From assembly GCA_002197995.1 (NCBI GenBank), contig NGZR01000002.1, positions 8,246,001 through 8,310,000 of the forward strand: 64,000 bases of DNA, in the 5' to 3' direction. Position 1 is the stretch's first letter; every line of letters begins with the position of its first letter. Of the stretch, positions 36,600 to 47,006 are shown piece by piece. The stretch comes from Gaeumannomyces sp. JS-464. Lineage: Eukaryota; Ascomycota; Sordariomycetes; Magnaporthales; Magnaporthaceae. The notes under the pieces are model-generated. The model ran no database searches and had not been told where the DNA came from. It saw only the letters and a list, made by a program, of their open reading frames with translations. The position numbers were made by a program, and so were the translations under genes.

Positions 36600-39500
36600 G
36601 CGTTACCAAAGTACTTAATTGGGGGAAATGCGAAATTACGAAATGCAAAAAACATATAGCATAAAAAGCGAAAGCTTAGCATTAGGGGATTACGTAAACG
36701 TACGTCCCGTTTAACCCGGATAAAAAGATAAACGTACGGTATTTATTCCTTTTACTAAAAAACTAAAAAAACCACTTAAGCGGAAAGTACGGAATGGAAA
36801 AAAGGAAAAACCAATAAAAACCTTCGCGATAGCAAAATTAAATTAACCGTATAACCTATTAATATTCCGGATGGAATATTAGGAAAAAAAGGTTAAAGTA
36901 ATAATCGATTGCGAAGTATAAGGCGATTATATATCGCTATAAACGGTTAAACGGTATGGGATTCCTATAAAGCGGAAATATTAACCGTACCAATTAAAAA
37001 CGGTTAAAAAAATACTTATCGCTTATTATAAAAAATAAATCGACCAAAAAATATAACTAATAACATTACGCACCCGGAATGGGGAAAACGTTACTATTAT
37101 ATTAAACGAGCTAAATATAAAAAAAGGAAACGTTATTTTCGGAATCCCTTAGCTTAGGAAAAATAACCTACGGATAAATTGGACTACCGGTTAGGTTTAA
37201 TAAGGGAAGCTATAAATAATTAAAACGGTTTATTAATTACGAACTTTAAACCGTAAGCATAAAAAGCAACGAAAAAAGGTTACGACGATAGCAAAACTTA
37301 GTAATTTACCTTTGCATTTAGCATTAACGAGTACGCGATTATCCAAAGCGGAAAACGACCAAAATAATCCAACTAACATTAAAAAACGGTTCGCAAATAT
37401 TCTAAAAGAATACCACCAATACGAAAAGTTGTTTAGGAAAAACCTAAAAACGGTGCTTTTCGAATATAAACCGTTTAATTTTAAAATTAAACTTAAACTA
37501 AATACATAGCTTAAATACCAAAAGCTATATTAGCTTAACCCTCGATAGTAAAAAGTGCTAAAAGAATAACTGGAAAAAGATTTACGAAAAGGATATATTA
37601 AACTTTTCGATTTTCCAATAAGATATGGGATTTTATAAAAAAAGAAAAAAAACGGGACGGAGCGAATATGCATCGATTACCGACCGTTAAACGAAGCTAT
37701 TGTTAAAAATCGGTACCCTATGCCTTTTATCGACGAGCTACGCGATAAGCTCGGCAAAGCCCAATATTTTACGGCTTTAAACCTACGGAAAGCTTATAGC
37801 TTAGTACGAATTAAGGAAGGCTAAAAGTGGTTTACGGCTTTTAAAACCAAGTTTAAATGCTACGAATCTTTAATAATAACTTTCGGGCTTATTAACGCAT
37901 TAACCACGTTTTAAAGGATAATTAACCATATATTGCGCAAATACCTCGACGTTTTCGTTCTCGCGTATTTGGATAATATTTTAATTTTCTCGAAAACGAT
38001 GGAAAAATATAGCAGGTACGTACGTAAAGTACTTTAAAAACTGTTAAACGTAAAGCTTTTCGTTAAATTAAAAAAGTGCGAATAGCATTCGCGAAAAGTC
38101 GCTTTTTTAAAATTCGTAATTACATTTGGATAAATTTATATAAACCTTAAAAAGCTTAAGGAAGTTAAAAAGTGGCCTATATTTAAAAACATTACGAAAG
38201 TACGAGGGTTTTTAGGATTTTTAAACTTTTATAAACGGTTTATCCGTGGCTATAATAAAATCGTTATACTATTTACGAATTTTACTAAAAATAACTACCA
38301 GTTTTATTAAGGAAGGTAAAAATAAAAGGCTTTCGAATAACTACGGGACGCCGTGTTAAAAGAACCAATATTAGCACTCCCGGACTTAAAAAAACCCTTT
38401 AAGGTCGAAACCGACGCGTTAAATTACGCGATTAGCGGTTAACTCGGACAACGAAACGACCAAAGACGGTTGCACTTTTACGCGTTCTTTTCGCAAAAGT
38501 TAAATGGACCTAAATTAAACTACCAAATTTACGATAAAAAACTTTTGGCGATAATCCGAGCACTCGAAAAATAGCGACTATACTTTTATAAAGCAAAACA
38601 CCAAATTGTGGTATACATAAACCATAAAAACTTAACGCATTTTAACATAAGCAAAAACTTAAATAAACGGTAAATCCGTTAAAGCGAGTTTTTGTAAAAC
38701 TATAATGTTCGGATCGAATACCGGAAAGGGTTGGAAAACGGCCGGGCGGACGCTTTAAACCGACGATCGAACTATTAAGTCGCAATACCTAAAAAAACAT
38801 AAGTGATTTTAGCAAAAAAACCAAACGGGTTTTTAATCCCGGCGCAAAGGATTTTCGCTAAAACGGTCCGGTGGGGAAAAGTTTGGACCTTAAAAAAAAT
38901 TTAACAAATTTATAGCCAATTAGCACACGGCTATTAAAGCGTAAAAAAACGTGGAAACGGCTATAATAACACCACGGGTTTATAGGAACCTAAGCCGAAG
39001 TATAAAACGCAATAAAAAATTGCGAAAATTGTGCTAAAAATAAAGCCAATAGGCATAAACCGTACGGGTTATTGCAACCTTTACTAGCACCGGATAAAGT
39101 ATAGCGGGAAATTACTATAAACTTCGTTATTAAATTTCCCCAATCCAAAAAACCGTTAATTAAAGTAAAGTACGACAATGTATTGGTAATAATGGATAAG
39201 TTTACTAAGTACGCTTTATTCCTACCATATAAGAAAAGTAGCGACGTTACGAAGTTAGCGTACGTTTTTATTAGGCATATAATAGCGGAATACGGTACGT
39301 TAAACCGCTTAATTACGGATAAAAATAAACTATTTATAAGCAAGTTTTGGAAAAGATTTACGAGCAAGCTAAAAGCAAAGCACTTTTTATCCATAGCTTA
39401 CCACTTTTAAATAAATGGACAAATAAAGCGAACGAACCAAACCATGGAGCAATATTTACGTTATTACGTTAGTTATAAATAAAACGATTGGGTATAACTA

Positions 39501-40243
39501 TTCCCCATGGCCCAGTTCGCTTATAACAGCTTAGTTTATAAAAGCACAGGAATTACACCGTTTTATACGAACTATAAGTTTACGCTTATAGCGTATAAGG
39601 AACCCAAAGTAAAAAAACATACCTTAGCAGCGGAAATACAAATAACGAAGCTTACTAAACTGCATAAACACCTCCAAACAAAGCTAAAAAAGCTACGGCA
39701 CCGCATAGCTATTTAAGCAAACAAAAAAAGGATTAAAAAGCCGACTTTTAAAAAGGGGGATAACGTTTATCTTTTTTACGGAAAAATTAAAATAAAACGA
39801 CCGAATAATAAATTAAACCATAAAAAACTGGGACCGTTTAAAGTATTAAAAAAGGTTTCGGATATAAACTATAAACTTTAACTACCGCTAACTATAAAAT
39901 CCTACCCGGTTTTTTATATTTCCCTATTTAAATTAACGCCGCCGAGCTTTAAAAGCGACAAATTAATGGAAATCGACCCGGAATAAAAATACGAAATCGA
40001 AAAAATCCTAAACTATAGGCCGAAAAGCAGGCTTAAAAAATACCTGGTTAAGTGGAAAAGGTACGGCTACGAAAAAAACACGTAAAAAAAAGGAACCAAC
40101 TTCGAAAACTGCTAAAAAGCCTTATAAAAGTATCGGTAAAAACTTTTAAACGAAGGTTAGCAAAGGTAAAAAAGCGGGCCACTTACTATAGCCGTTTATT
40201 CGTATACCCGAACGGGCATACGAAAAGCGACCGTAAAAAGGAT
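36600..40243 (+). pseudogene. Family A pol remnant with chromodomain
   Basis: RT: CIDYRPLNEAIVKNRYPMPF and YFTALNLRKAYSLVRIKEG; the catalytic box at 37966-37977 reads YLDN instead of YLDD. RNase H: KPFKVETDALNYAIS and IYDKKLLAIIRALEK. Integrase core (39183-39410): VIMDKFTKYALFLPY with the first Asp and RLITDKNKLFISKFW with the second. Near 39980-40085 a chromodomain reads KYEIEKILNYRPKSRLKKYL followed by VKWKRYGYEKNT. Such domains guide chromoviruses to heterochromatin. Multiple nonsense codons are present. Confidence 0.88.
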
Positions 40244-40250
40244 TAACTTT

Positions 40251-40321
40251 AGCCTAACCGGAAGTCGAACCCGGGATTTACAAAATGGGTGCTATGGATA
40301 ATACCGTTTTACCACTAGGTT
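40251..40321 (-). other. tRNA-like sequence 1 in family A 3' region
   Basis: 71 nt on the minus strand with an A-box-like TGGTAAAACGG, a good T-arm (CCGGG-TTCGACT-TCCGG) and near-complementary ends (AACCTAG/TTAGGCT). The anticodon arm does not fold convincingly, so isotype is not assigned. It is probably a decayed tRNA-derived sequence. Confidence 0.45.
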
Positions 40322-40446
40322 AAAAAAAGCAGCATTTACTAAAACCAAATAAAGCAAAAAAGTTTGCACCGAACGGTTAATAAAAATAAAAAAAAGTAAA
40401 AGTTCGACAAGCTCCGAAGCAAGCCCGAAAACTCGTTAACTTTTAC

Positions 40447-40515
40447 GGTCGTGCCGGGATTCGAACTCGAAACCTCGGTAAGAAACCAAAGCTACGCCCA
40501 ATGCGCCATAGGACC
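40447..40515 (-). tRNA. tRNA-like sequence 2, possible tRNA-Arg(TCT) relic
   Basis: 69 nt on the minus strand. It folds with an acceptor GGTCCTA/CACGACC (two mismatches, one explained by G-to-A), anticodon stem TTTGG/CCGAG with loop TTTCTTA (TCT at 34-36), and a T-arm with canonical B-box GTTCGAATCC. Position 37 is T rather than purine and the D-stem is weak, so activity is doubtful. A homologous truncated copy lies at 16786-16850. Confidence 0.45.
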
Positions 40516-40662
40516 TAAGGTAATTGTTAGAAAAAGTTACAATTTACCCCGGTTAAAAAAAGCAAGCAAGTTTAAGTTAAAATTAACCTCGGGCATTTGC
40601 TAGTTAAAAGGAACGGAAAAAGCCACAAAAAGCTTAAAGTACAAGGCAGCCTAGCGAGCCGC

Positions 40663-40980
40663 CTAACCGGCTTCCTCCCGCTCGATACGCTTTAGTTTTT
40701 CCACTAAGTTAATACCGCAACGCACCGCGCGCATTATCTTTTCCAGCCACATTCGTTTTTGCTTCCAAAAACAAAGGACTTTTTCCTTCGCCTTTTTCAA
40801 TTTAGCTTTAAGCTTGGAATGCTAGGTAACGATATTCCGAAGCTCGGAAGGAAAAAGCCTTAAAACATCGCATTTCGAGCGATTAATCCGAAAACACTCC
40901 ACGCACCGAAATAAGTCCTAAGGAAAAACGTCGCACTTTTTACGCTTTAAAACGTCGTAATAGTACGAATAAAAAGGCAT
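40663..40980 (-). pseudogene. Antisense accessory ORF of chromovirus family A
   Basis: Opposite to pol, between the chromodomain end and the 3' LTR. It begins MPFYSYYYDVLKRKKCDVF and contains CVECFRINRSKCDV, then PSELRNIV, then a Lys/Glu helix (KLKAKLKKAKEKV), then KQKRMWLEKIMRAVR and KLKRIEREEAG. Two internal TAG codons and the terminal TAG fit CAG-to-TAG changes; the natural frame may continue to about 40,560 (NFNLNLLAFFNRG), where a GTAAAT donor-like site appears. Small Cys-cluster/coiled-coil proteins of this style occur as hypothetical genes in fungi. I infer a zinc-binding accessory protein, function unknown. Confidence 0.55.
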
Positions 40981-41184
40981 TTCGTAACAATTAAAGAAAA
41001 TAACCGCTAAAAGCTTTTTGCAACTAACGGTTTTTTTTGCGAAAGGACGTTTTCGCACCCGACCGAACATCCTGTTAAAGTAAAAGGGGATAGGAAATGG
41101 TAAAAAAGGAAAGTATTTACCATTAACAAAAAGCGGGGCGATAAAACGTGGTTAAAAGGATTTGGCTTAAAAGGGGAAACCTAA

Positions 41185-41631
41185 TGTTACGACTAATATG
41201 CAAGCCCCCGGGATAGCAAGGTAAAAGGGGTTTCGAAGTGGTGCCCCCGCCCCGCCCCGGTCACGTGAAGTTACGTAAACCAGGAGGGATTTGTGGATTT
41301 GTAATAAAGCAACAAATCTAAAAAGGGATTTGTGGATTTGTAATAAAGCAATAATTCCGAAAAGGATTTATAGATTTGTAACAAAGCCATAAATCCAACC
41401 CAGCATAAGGCAAAAAGTAGCGTATATATAAAGGATGGATTTCCTACTGTTTTAGGTAGCTTTAACTAAAACTTCGGCATTAATTAACCTAAGTTAGCTC
41501 TTAAGCATCCCCTAGGGTAAGCAATTAAATTGTCCTTTTAAATTACGTGTTCTTTTATTAACCGGATTAAAAATACTATCCTTTTTACCCCCGAGGTGCC
41601 CTACCTTAAAAGTAAACCTTTAATTGTAACA
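41185..41631 (+). repeat. 3' LTR of family A
   Basis: 447 bp, the same length as the 5' LTR; it begins TGTTACGACTAATATGC and ends TTAATTGTAACA, followed by CTTGC. Preceded by a purine tract at 41170-41182. Confidence 0.92.
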
Positions 41632-41636
41632 CTTGC

Positions 41637-42862
41637 TATAAAAAGCGTGTTAAATATGCACTTTCGAATACGCCGCGAATGCATGCCTTTTCGTAAGTAA
41701 CCGGTAATATTAAACATTTATAAATAAGTTTCGAAACGTCGAAAAATGGTACAAATTATAATCGTCGAACTTTTAAAAAAAATAGCGATATAAAAGCTTT
41801 ACCGGAATTAAAAAAACGAATTTAATAAAAATTCGATTATTATTAATAATAAAATAAAAAAACCATAATAAGCCGAAAAATAAATCGTAATAAAAAATTA
41901 TAAAAGTTTTTTTATAAAAACAAATTAAAAAAGGCGAAACCGCGTAATAAGCTTACCGAAAAACTTAATAAACCATTATACATTTACTAATATGCTTTTA
42001 ACAAGTTTAAATCGATATTAAAAAGGAAACTTTAAAATAAAAAACCATAAGTTTAACCCCGGTAAATGCACCGAAAATAGCGGCCTGCTTTAGTAATACT
42101 AATAATATATACCAAATCGTATTTAAAATGCGTTTTACCTTAAAAAAAGTCGGTTATATAATAATTGCTATAAAAAAAACGGCGTCGAATACCATTAAAA
42201 ACCACCGTGCTAATAATAAAAGCAATTTAAACTCGTTAACGATTCTTTTTTACAAAAAAACGCAAAGCGAAACGATGCTTTTTATCGGCGAAATCGTTAA
42301 GCTCGTCGAACCGACGAATAACGCTAACGGGGTATGCTAATAACGAAAGTATTCCGAAAGTTTAAACTAAAATTAAACCGGAAAGCGAAATGGCAAAAAA
42401 AAAGCGGACTTTTTTAAAAATGCCATAATTAGCAAAATAATAAAAGCTTTTTTTTATAAGGCTAGTTATAATCGCCCGCTTCGTATTGTTAAAAGCGAAA
42501 AAGCGACGGCGAAATGCTTCGTTAGCGGTAACGTTGTAAATATAATTTTGCGGTAAAATCGGGCTAGCGCACGCTCGAAATAAGCGAGCCGGAAAGGAGG
42601 ACGAAAACGTACAACCGCGATCGCAGCTGGAAAAAAAAGCGTAATCGAGCGTAATCAAAACCGCGACCGCAATTGGAAAAAGCCTAAATCCGGGCCAAGC
42701 AAAAAACGCAAAAAAATTGCGGGAAAAAAAAAGAAGCGCTAACTTTAAAAAGCAAACGCAAGCTTTTATGCGTTAAAAGCGCGAGCCTTATAGGCAAATA
42801 AGTAATGCGAAGGTAAAAGGAATAAAGCAATAATTAGCGACGTTTAATCGTCGCTATTAATT
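41637..42862. other. A+T-rich relic, unassigned
   Basis: RIP-like sequence with short broken frames. A + frame at 42128-42340 (KTASNTIKNHRANNKSNLNS) has no recognisable domain. It is probably the degraded interior of the element whose undamaged LTR is at 43188. Confidence 0.4.
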
Positions 42863-43187
42863 GTGTTATTAAAAGGAAGGAAAACAACGCCGGCCGGCCG
42901 GAAAAAACACAAAAGGTTTACCGGTAGGACCGCCCCTGCTTTAACCGTCGCCGGCTTTACACGGCCAACGCCACCGAAAACGCCACCAAAATCCTATAAG
43001 CCTCACTGGCATTTTGCCAAAGGAAGCTATTCGCACCTCCACACCACCAAAGAACCATTTACCCCAAATGGTAAAGGTACTAATAAACTTAGCCTGCCCG
43101 CCAACTCGCCATAAACCGATTAAGCTTCGACGCGACCATTTCGCCAATAGGCATTGCCGAAACGTCAGTGCTTTAAAAGGGGGACAA
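42863..43187 (+). other. Possible 3' coding end of an LTR element
   Basis: Base composition returns to normal here. The open frame 42863-43114 is Pro/Lys/Thr-rich without a domain. It lies directly before a purine tract (AAAAGGGGGACAA) and an LTR start, so it is probably retroelement 3' sequence. Confidence 0.35.
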
Positions 43188-43519
43188 TGTAAGGAGGCTC
43201 GCCGCGATAATGGCGGGCCACCGCCACAGCAAGGAGCCTTAGCCCTGTTTACGGGTCCGGGCCACGTGGAAGCCTAAAGCACCCCAGGCACGTGACAGGG
43301 GGCCCAAAAAGGGCCACGCTACTTAGGCAGCTTGTAGGAGGCAATTCCCAGATTGCCGGAACAAGCTAAAGTTGTCGTATCTACCTTATAGCAATATAGG
43401 CCTTTAACCCCTAATCACCGTCCACGGTCATCGTGATCACCTCGTACAGGCCTTCGGCCTACCTCGTGACACCTCTGCACGCTCATCCGGGCCAGTAAAG
43501 ATACCTCCCTAACTAAACA
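43188..43519 (+). repeat. LTR-like sequence, not RIP-degraded
   Basis: Starts TGTAAGGAGG just after a purine tract and ends either ...CTCGTGACA (43471) or ...CTAACTAAACA (43519). It has a TATAGCAATATAGG promoter-like stretch near 43,395. No second copy lies in the window, so it is a solo or 3' LTR; the right boundary is uncertain. Confidence 0.5.
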
Positions 43520-43836
43520 TGCGGTGGAGAAAAATGTAGGATAAAGGGGGAGAGAACATTCGGGATCAAGGCGGGGAGTTACGCGGTTCGGCAGCTATCT
43601 ATGTATTCAGCGGGCATAATACAACTTATCCTGGCCTGATCGGCTGGGTGGGCGAGGTTATATTATTTCTAACGTCGCGACGTTTCGGCCATTTCACGGG
43701 AAATCCGCTTTGGACACATGTCGAGATTGTCACGATGCAGAGCGATAAAAAGTCCGTGGAGAATCATCAGCATTAGAGATTATGGGGTGACCAAGGACAT
43801 GTTTGGACAACGGCAGGGTGCGTACCCGGCCGAACC
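43520..43836. other. No gene seen
   Basis: Unremarkable sequence between the LTR-like repeat and the membrane-protein pseudogene; it may hold the latter's 3' untranslated region. Confidence 0.4.
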
Positions 43837-45117
43837 CTAGTCTTCGCTACGCATACGGCCAGCCTCCCGCTCCCGCAGCATCGGAGCGGGCGGGCCCACC
43901 GTAAACCGGCCAGCCTTGGAGCACCAGCCAGGCGTGCGGCGTCCGTAGGGAAGGACGTTGGGCGCCTGATGGAATGGCACATGCGGCTGCTGCGCCCCGT
44001 CCCCGCGCGGCCTATCCATGGGGTCGTACGCCCCGTACATCGACTCCCAGTGGCCCGGGGCGTCCTGCGCGCCGCGCCGGCGCCGGAGGTGGGCGGGCAC
44101 GGGGGCGAACTCGGCGAGCTGGGGCGCGGCGCCGCGACGGGCGGGGATCAGGAGCTCGCCGGGGTCGACCATGTCGGCGATCATCTGGCGGGCGAGGCGG
44201 CGCACAGTCGACGCAGGCCCAGACGAACAGGGCGAAGTGGCCGGCCGGGAGCAGCGTCTCGGCGGCGCAGAGGGCGACGTCGACGGCGGCGGGTGGGCTT
44301 TTGGCGCCAGATGCCGTTGACCAAGGCGTCCTGGGCCGCGCAGTCGGCGAAGCCGTAGTCCCACCGACCGCGGCAGCTGCGCCGGACCCTGTAGCCCGGG
44401 ATGGTGTCGGACGCGTACTACCGCCCGGAGGTGGCGTTCCACTTTATGAAACTGTTGCCTAGGAATATTTTGTTTATGCGGTATTCCCACGTGTCGGTGG
44501 GCCGGTTTAGGGAGTAGTTTCCGTCGTACAGCCAATTGGTAACAGGATCGCGATGTACTCGGGGTTTCCGCCGAAGCCGGTGACGGTTCTGGCCGCCGGG
44601 ATCGAATAGCTGAGCAAGCAGACGAGGCATATGAAAAGGACGAGGTCCATGCCGACTATGGCGCCGGGGTGGATCGGGCGAAGCGAGCGGCGGCTAAAGC
44701 GGACTGGCATTTCGGCCGTTCCCCCGACGACGGACGCGGCGAACTTTTGCGAAGGTTATTCGTTAGTCTCGTTCTCCGTTAAGGGGGAGGGAAATGCGCA
44801 TGCGGTTATTTTACCACCACCAGGCCGACAAAAGCGGTCGGCCCATCGTAAACATATGCGCCGGTCCAGCCCTCGGCCTTTATGGGGATTGCCTTAAGCG
44901 CAACCCACACGGCGCACCCGATGCCGGCCGCTGTTACGATGCAGAGGGAGGCGCGGATGCCGACTTTCCAGGCCCAGTGTCGGTCAGTGGCGGCCAGCCG
45001 CTCCGCCAATGTCGGATCTGCGCCGTCGACGCTCTCGTCGCGGAGGTTTGCCGAGCTCGCGTAGGTGAGGTTGCGGGGGCCGGCAGAGGCCGGCTCGGCG
45101 CTGGCTGGCAGGTCCAT
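43837..45117 (-). pseudogene. Multi-pass membrane protein gene with intron, frame-damaged
   Basis: Start MDLPASAEPASAG at 45117. Membrane segments: KVGIRASLCIVTAAGIGCAV, an AFVGLVV segment spliced to FAASVVGG, IVGMDLVLFICLVCLLSYSI, and AGHFALFVWACVDC. Between them lie NRPTDTWEYRINK and RRSCRGRWDYGFADCAAQDA followed by LVNGIW, a layout of small four-helix fungal membrane proteins of unknown role. The tail is hydrophilic (QMIADMVDPGELL) and ends SED at 43837. Damage: frame changes near 44545, 44295 and 44210, plus a TAG near 44418. Either a decaying gene or base-level errors. The intron at 44744-44814 supports a once-real gene. Confidence 0.6.
44744..44814 (-). other. Probable intron (71 nt) in the membrane-protein gene
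   Basis: Minus strand: GTAAAA donor, ACTAAC branch point 21 nt before the end, AAAG acceptor. Splicing is phase 0 and links two hydrophobic coding stretches while removing an in-frame TAA. Confidence 0.65.
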
Positions 45118-46178
45118 GACGGGGCCACGGGGGAGCCCGGGGCTTGGCCAAGGCTGGGCTCTCGCGCCCCGGTTGACGCACCTGTTGCTTGCGGCGGTTC
45201 TGGCGATGGTCCGGAGGGCGTCCTGGCAGCCGAGCTTGGCGGTCATGGCGGCGTCACCGGGCCTCTTCTCGTCTTCCTCTGTGTCGCGCTGGGCCGGCGG
45301 CGCGCTGGCGGTGGTTGGGCGATGGCACGACAGGGGTTGGCGGCAGGGCTGGCGGCGTTCCGAGCCTGCGCCGTCGCTGGCGGCATCTTTTCCGCGTCCG
45401 CCATCAGAGCAGCTTACGGATTGATCGCGCAGATGGGTTGGCGGGAGCGTGGAGGCTCGACAAACCACGGCGAACTTGGCACAAAAGCAGGCGAACGAAA
45501 TTCACGGCTCATCATCTCACGCTAGCTCGGACACTCACACACCTATATTCTGGTGCAATTTCCGTCACCGCTCCGCTTGAACAAGGTCACATGGCCGTGT
45601 TTTTGCCGAGATTGGGGGCGATGGGCGGCGGTGCTGCCTGATCAGAGGATTTACATGGTGACTTGTGGGTCGCATCGGCAAGATTCGTAAACAGCAATCA
45701 AGGTCATTTTCTGTATTGGGAGAAAGCAGACAACGCGCTGATCACCAGAGATCCGATCCATCCCACGCAAGTCCAAGAAATGCGGAACGTAAGCGCTGCC
45801 CATAGAGCCATACAAGAAAAACGAAACCATGAGGCGGGCGAAAGCACATGGTGCGGTGAGAATGACAAAAGGAGAACCACAAACGAAACATACGAAAACA
45901 CCAAAACCGAATGCACGAAAAGACGGGAAAGGTAAAAGGGCTGCAAAAAACAACGCAGGAAAACGGCAAACGCAAGAGGCAGGCGGGAAGAAGAAAAAAA
46001 GAAAGGTAGATGGGAAAATAACAAGAAAAAGAGCAACACAATGCAGATACGATGTGATGCCTCAGATAAGATCAGGCCGCTTTGGAAAAGGCGAACCGAA
46101 AGTGTCGGCGCTTGTCAAGCCCGACTGCCGGGGGCTCGTAAGGACAGCAAAGCCATCGAAGAAGACGTATTTCGGCCT
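45118..46178. other. Intergenic region in the island
   Basis: Contains the upstream region of the membrane-protein gene (frames there are likely chance) and, from about 45,820 to 46,030, purine-rich + strand sequence downstream of the Kex2-repeat gene. No supported gene. Confidence 0.45.
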
Positions 46179-47006
46179 TTAGGTCCTGATCCTGGGGAGG
46201 CTGCGGGCGTGCCCGAAGCCCGGGGAACTGTCCGTCTTGATAAGGCGCCTTTCAACAACGCTGGTCCTGCGTCCCAAAAACTTCCTTTTGGGGTTGAGAG
46301 GGCACCCCCGGTCCGGATCGCACTCATCCTTTGGGGGGCCGAGCCCCCCGAGCGGCCCCTTACCGCGCCTCTCCAACCCCTCCTCGTCGCTGCCCTGGGC
46401 ACCCGTGACGGACGGGTGGTTCGGCAGGAGGATGGGCTCGCGCTTTTCAAGGGCGTCCTCGCGGCGCTTGAGCGGGATCTTCGGGCTCCACGTGATTACT
46501 GGCCTCAAGTCCTTGTCCTTGGTCTCCCGAAAGGGCTCGCGCTTCTCGAGCGCGTCCTCGCTGCGCTTAAGCGGGAATTTGGGGCGATGCTTTTTGGGAG
46601 AGAATCTTCCGGGGTGGGTGCATTCGAGCGAGTTGCAAATGGGCGCGGGGCTCGGCTTGATGGCGGGCTCGCGCTTTTCCACCTTGGCGGACCGGAAACC
46701 CTTTGCCGGTTTAGGCTTTTCCGGCCCGAATTTCGGCCTCCAATCGGGTGGATTCTTGAGGGGATTTATGACCTGCCGCATGGGCTCGCGCTTCTCGAGC
46801 GTGTCCTCGCTGCGCTTAAGCGGGAATTTGGGGCGACGCTCCCGGGGCGGGAATAGCTCGGGGTGGGTGCACCGTGCCGCCATGCAGGTGGTCGCTTTGG
46901 GGCCGCCGAGGGCCGGGTTGCGCGCCTGGAGGGTGTTGGCGCCGTCCGGCTGGACGGGGACGGCCATCGCCAGGCTGGCGAGGCACAGGGCAGGCCACAG
47001 CTGCAT
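46179..47006 (-). CDS. Secreted repeat protein with Kex2-type processing sites
   Basis: 275 residues from the ATG at 47006; the frame is open upstream, but that part is an Phe/Leu-rich translation of a pyrimidine-rich leader. Residues 1-18 are a signal peptide (MQLWPALCLASLAMAVPV). The mature part repeats: EKREP at 71-75, 110-114, 154-158 and 187-191; PLKR at 62-65, 145-148 and 178-181; and C-x4-CTHP at 41-49 and 124-132, each followed by RPKFPLKRSED. KR dipeptides are Kex2-type cleavage sites, so the precursor would give several short peptides, two of them with a cysteine pair and the rest Pro-rich. A last pair, C229 and C235, lies in the tail. This matches the layout of Kex2-processed repeat proteins (pheromone precursors, fungal RiPP precursors, secreted peptides). 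Product unknown. No frame damage. Confidence 0.7.
   Translation of the reverse strand: MQLWPALCLASLAMAVPVQPDGANTLQARNPALGGPKATTCMAARCTHPELFPPRERRPKFPLKRSEDTLEKREPMRQVINPLKNPPDWRPKFGPEKPKPAKGFRSAKVEKREPAIKPSPAPICNSLECTHPGRFSPKKHRPKFPLKRSEDALEKREPFRETKDKDLRPVITWSPKIPLKRREDALEKREPILLPNHPSVTGAQGSDEEGLERRGKGPLGGLGPPKDECDPDRGCPLNPKRKFLGRRTSVVERRLIKTDSSPGFGHARSLPRIRT

Larger units (their letters stand above)
34177..41631 (+). mobile_element. Complete Ty3/gypsy chromovirus, family A, RIP-degraded
   Basis: 7455 bp between identical 5 bp duplications CTTGC (34172-34176 and 41632-41636). Two 447 bp LTRs begin TGTTACGACTA and end TTAATTGTAACA. Order: gag, protease/RT/RNase H/integrase, chromodomain, then a 0.9 kb 3' region with two minus-strand tRNA-like sequences and a minus-strand accessory ORF, a purine tract (AAAAGGGGAAACC) and the 3' LTR. 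Dozens of TAG/TAA codons replace Gln codons, so it is immobile. Confidence 0.93.

Noticed and set aside
45651..46041. Minus-strand hydrophobic frames near 46 kb (Phe/Leu/Ser-rich)
   Set aside because: They are translations of a purine/pyrimidine-skewed tract and share no features with real membrane proteins.
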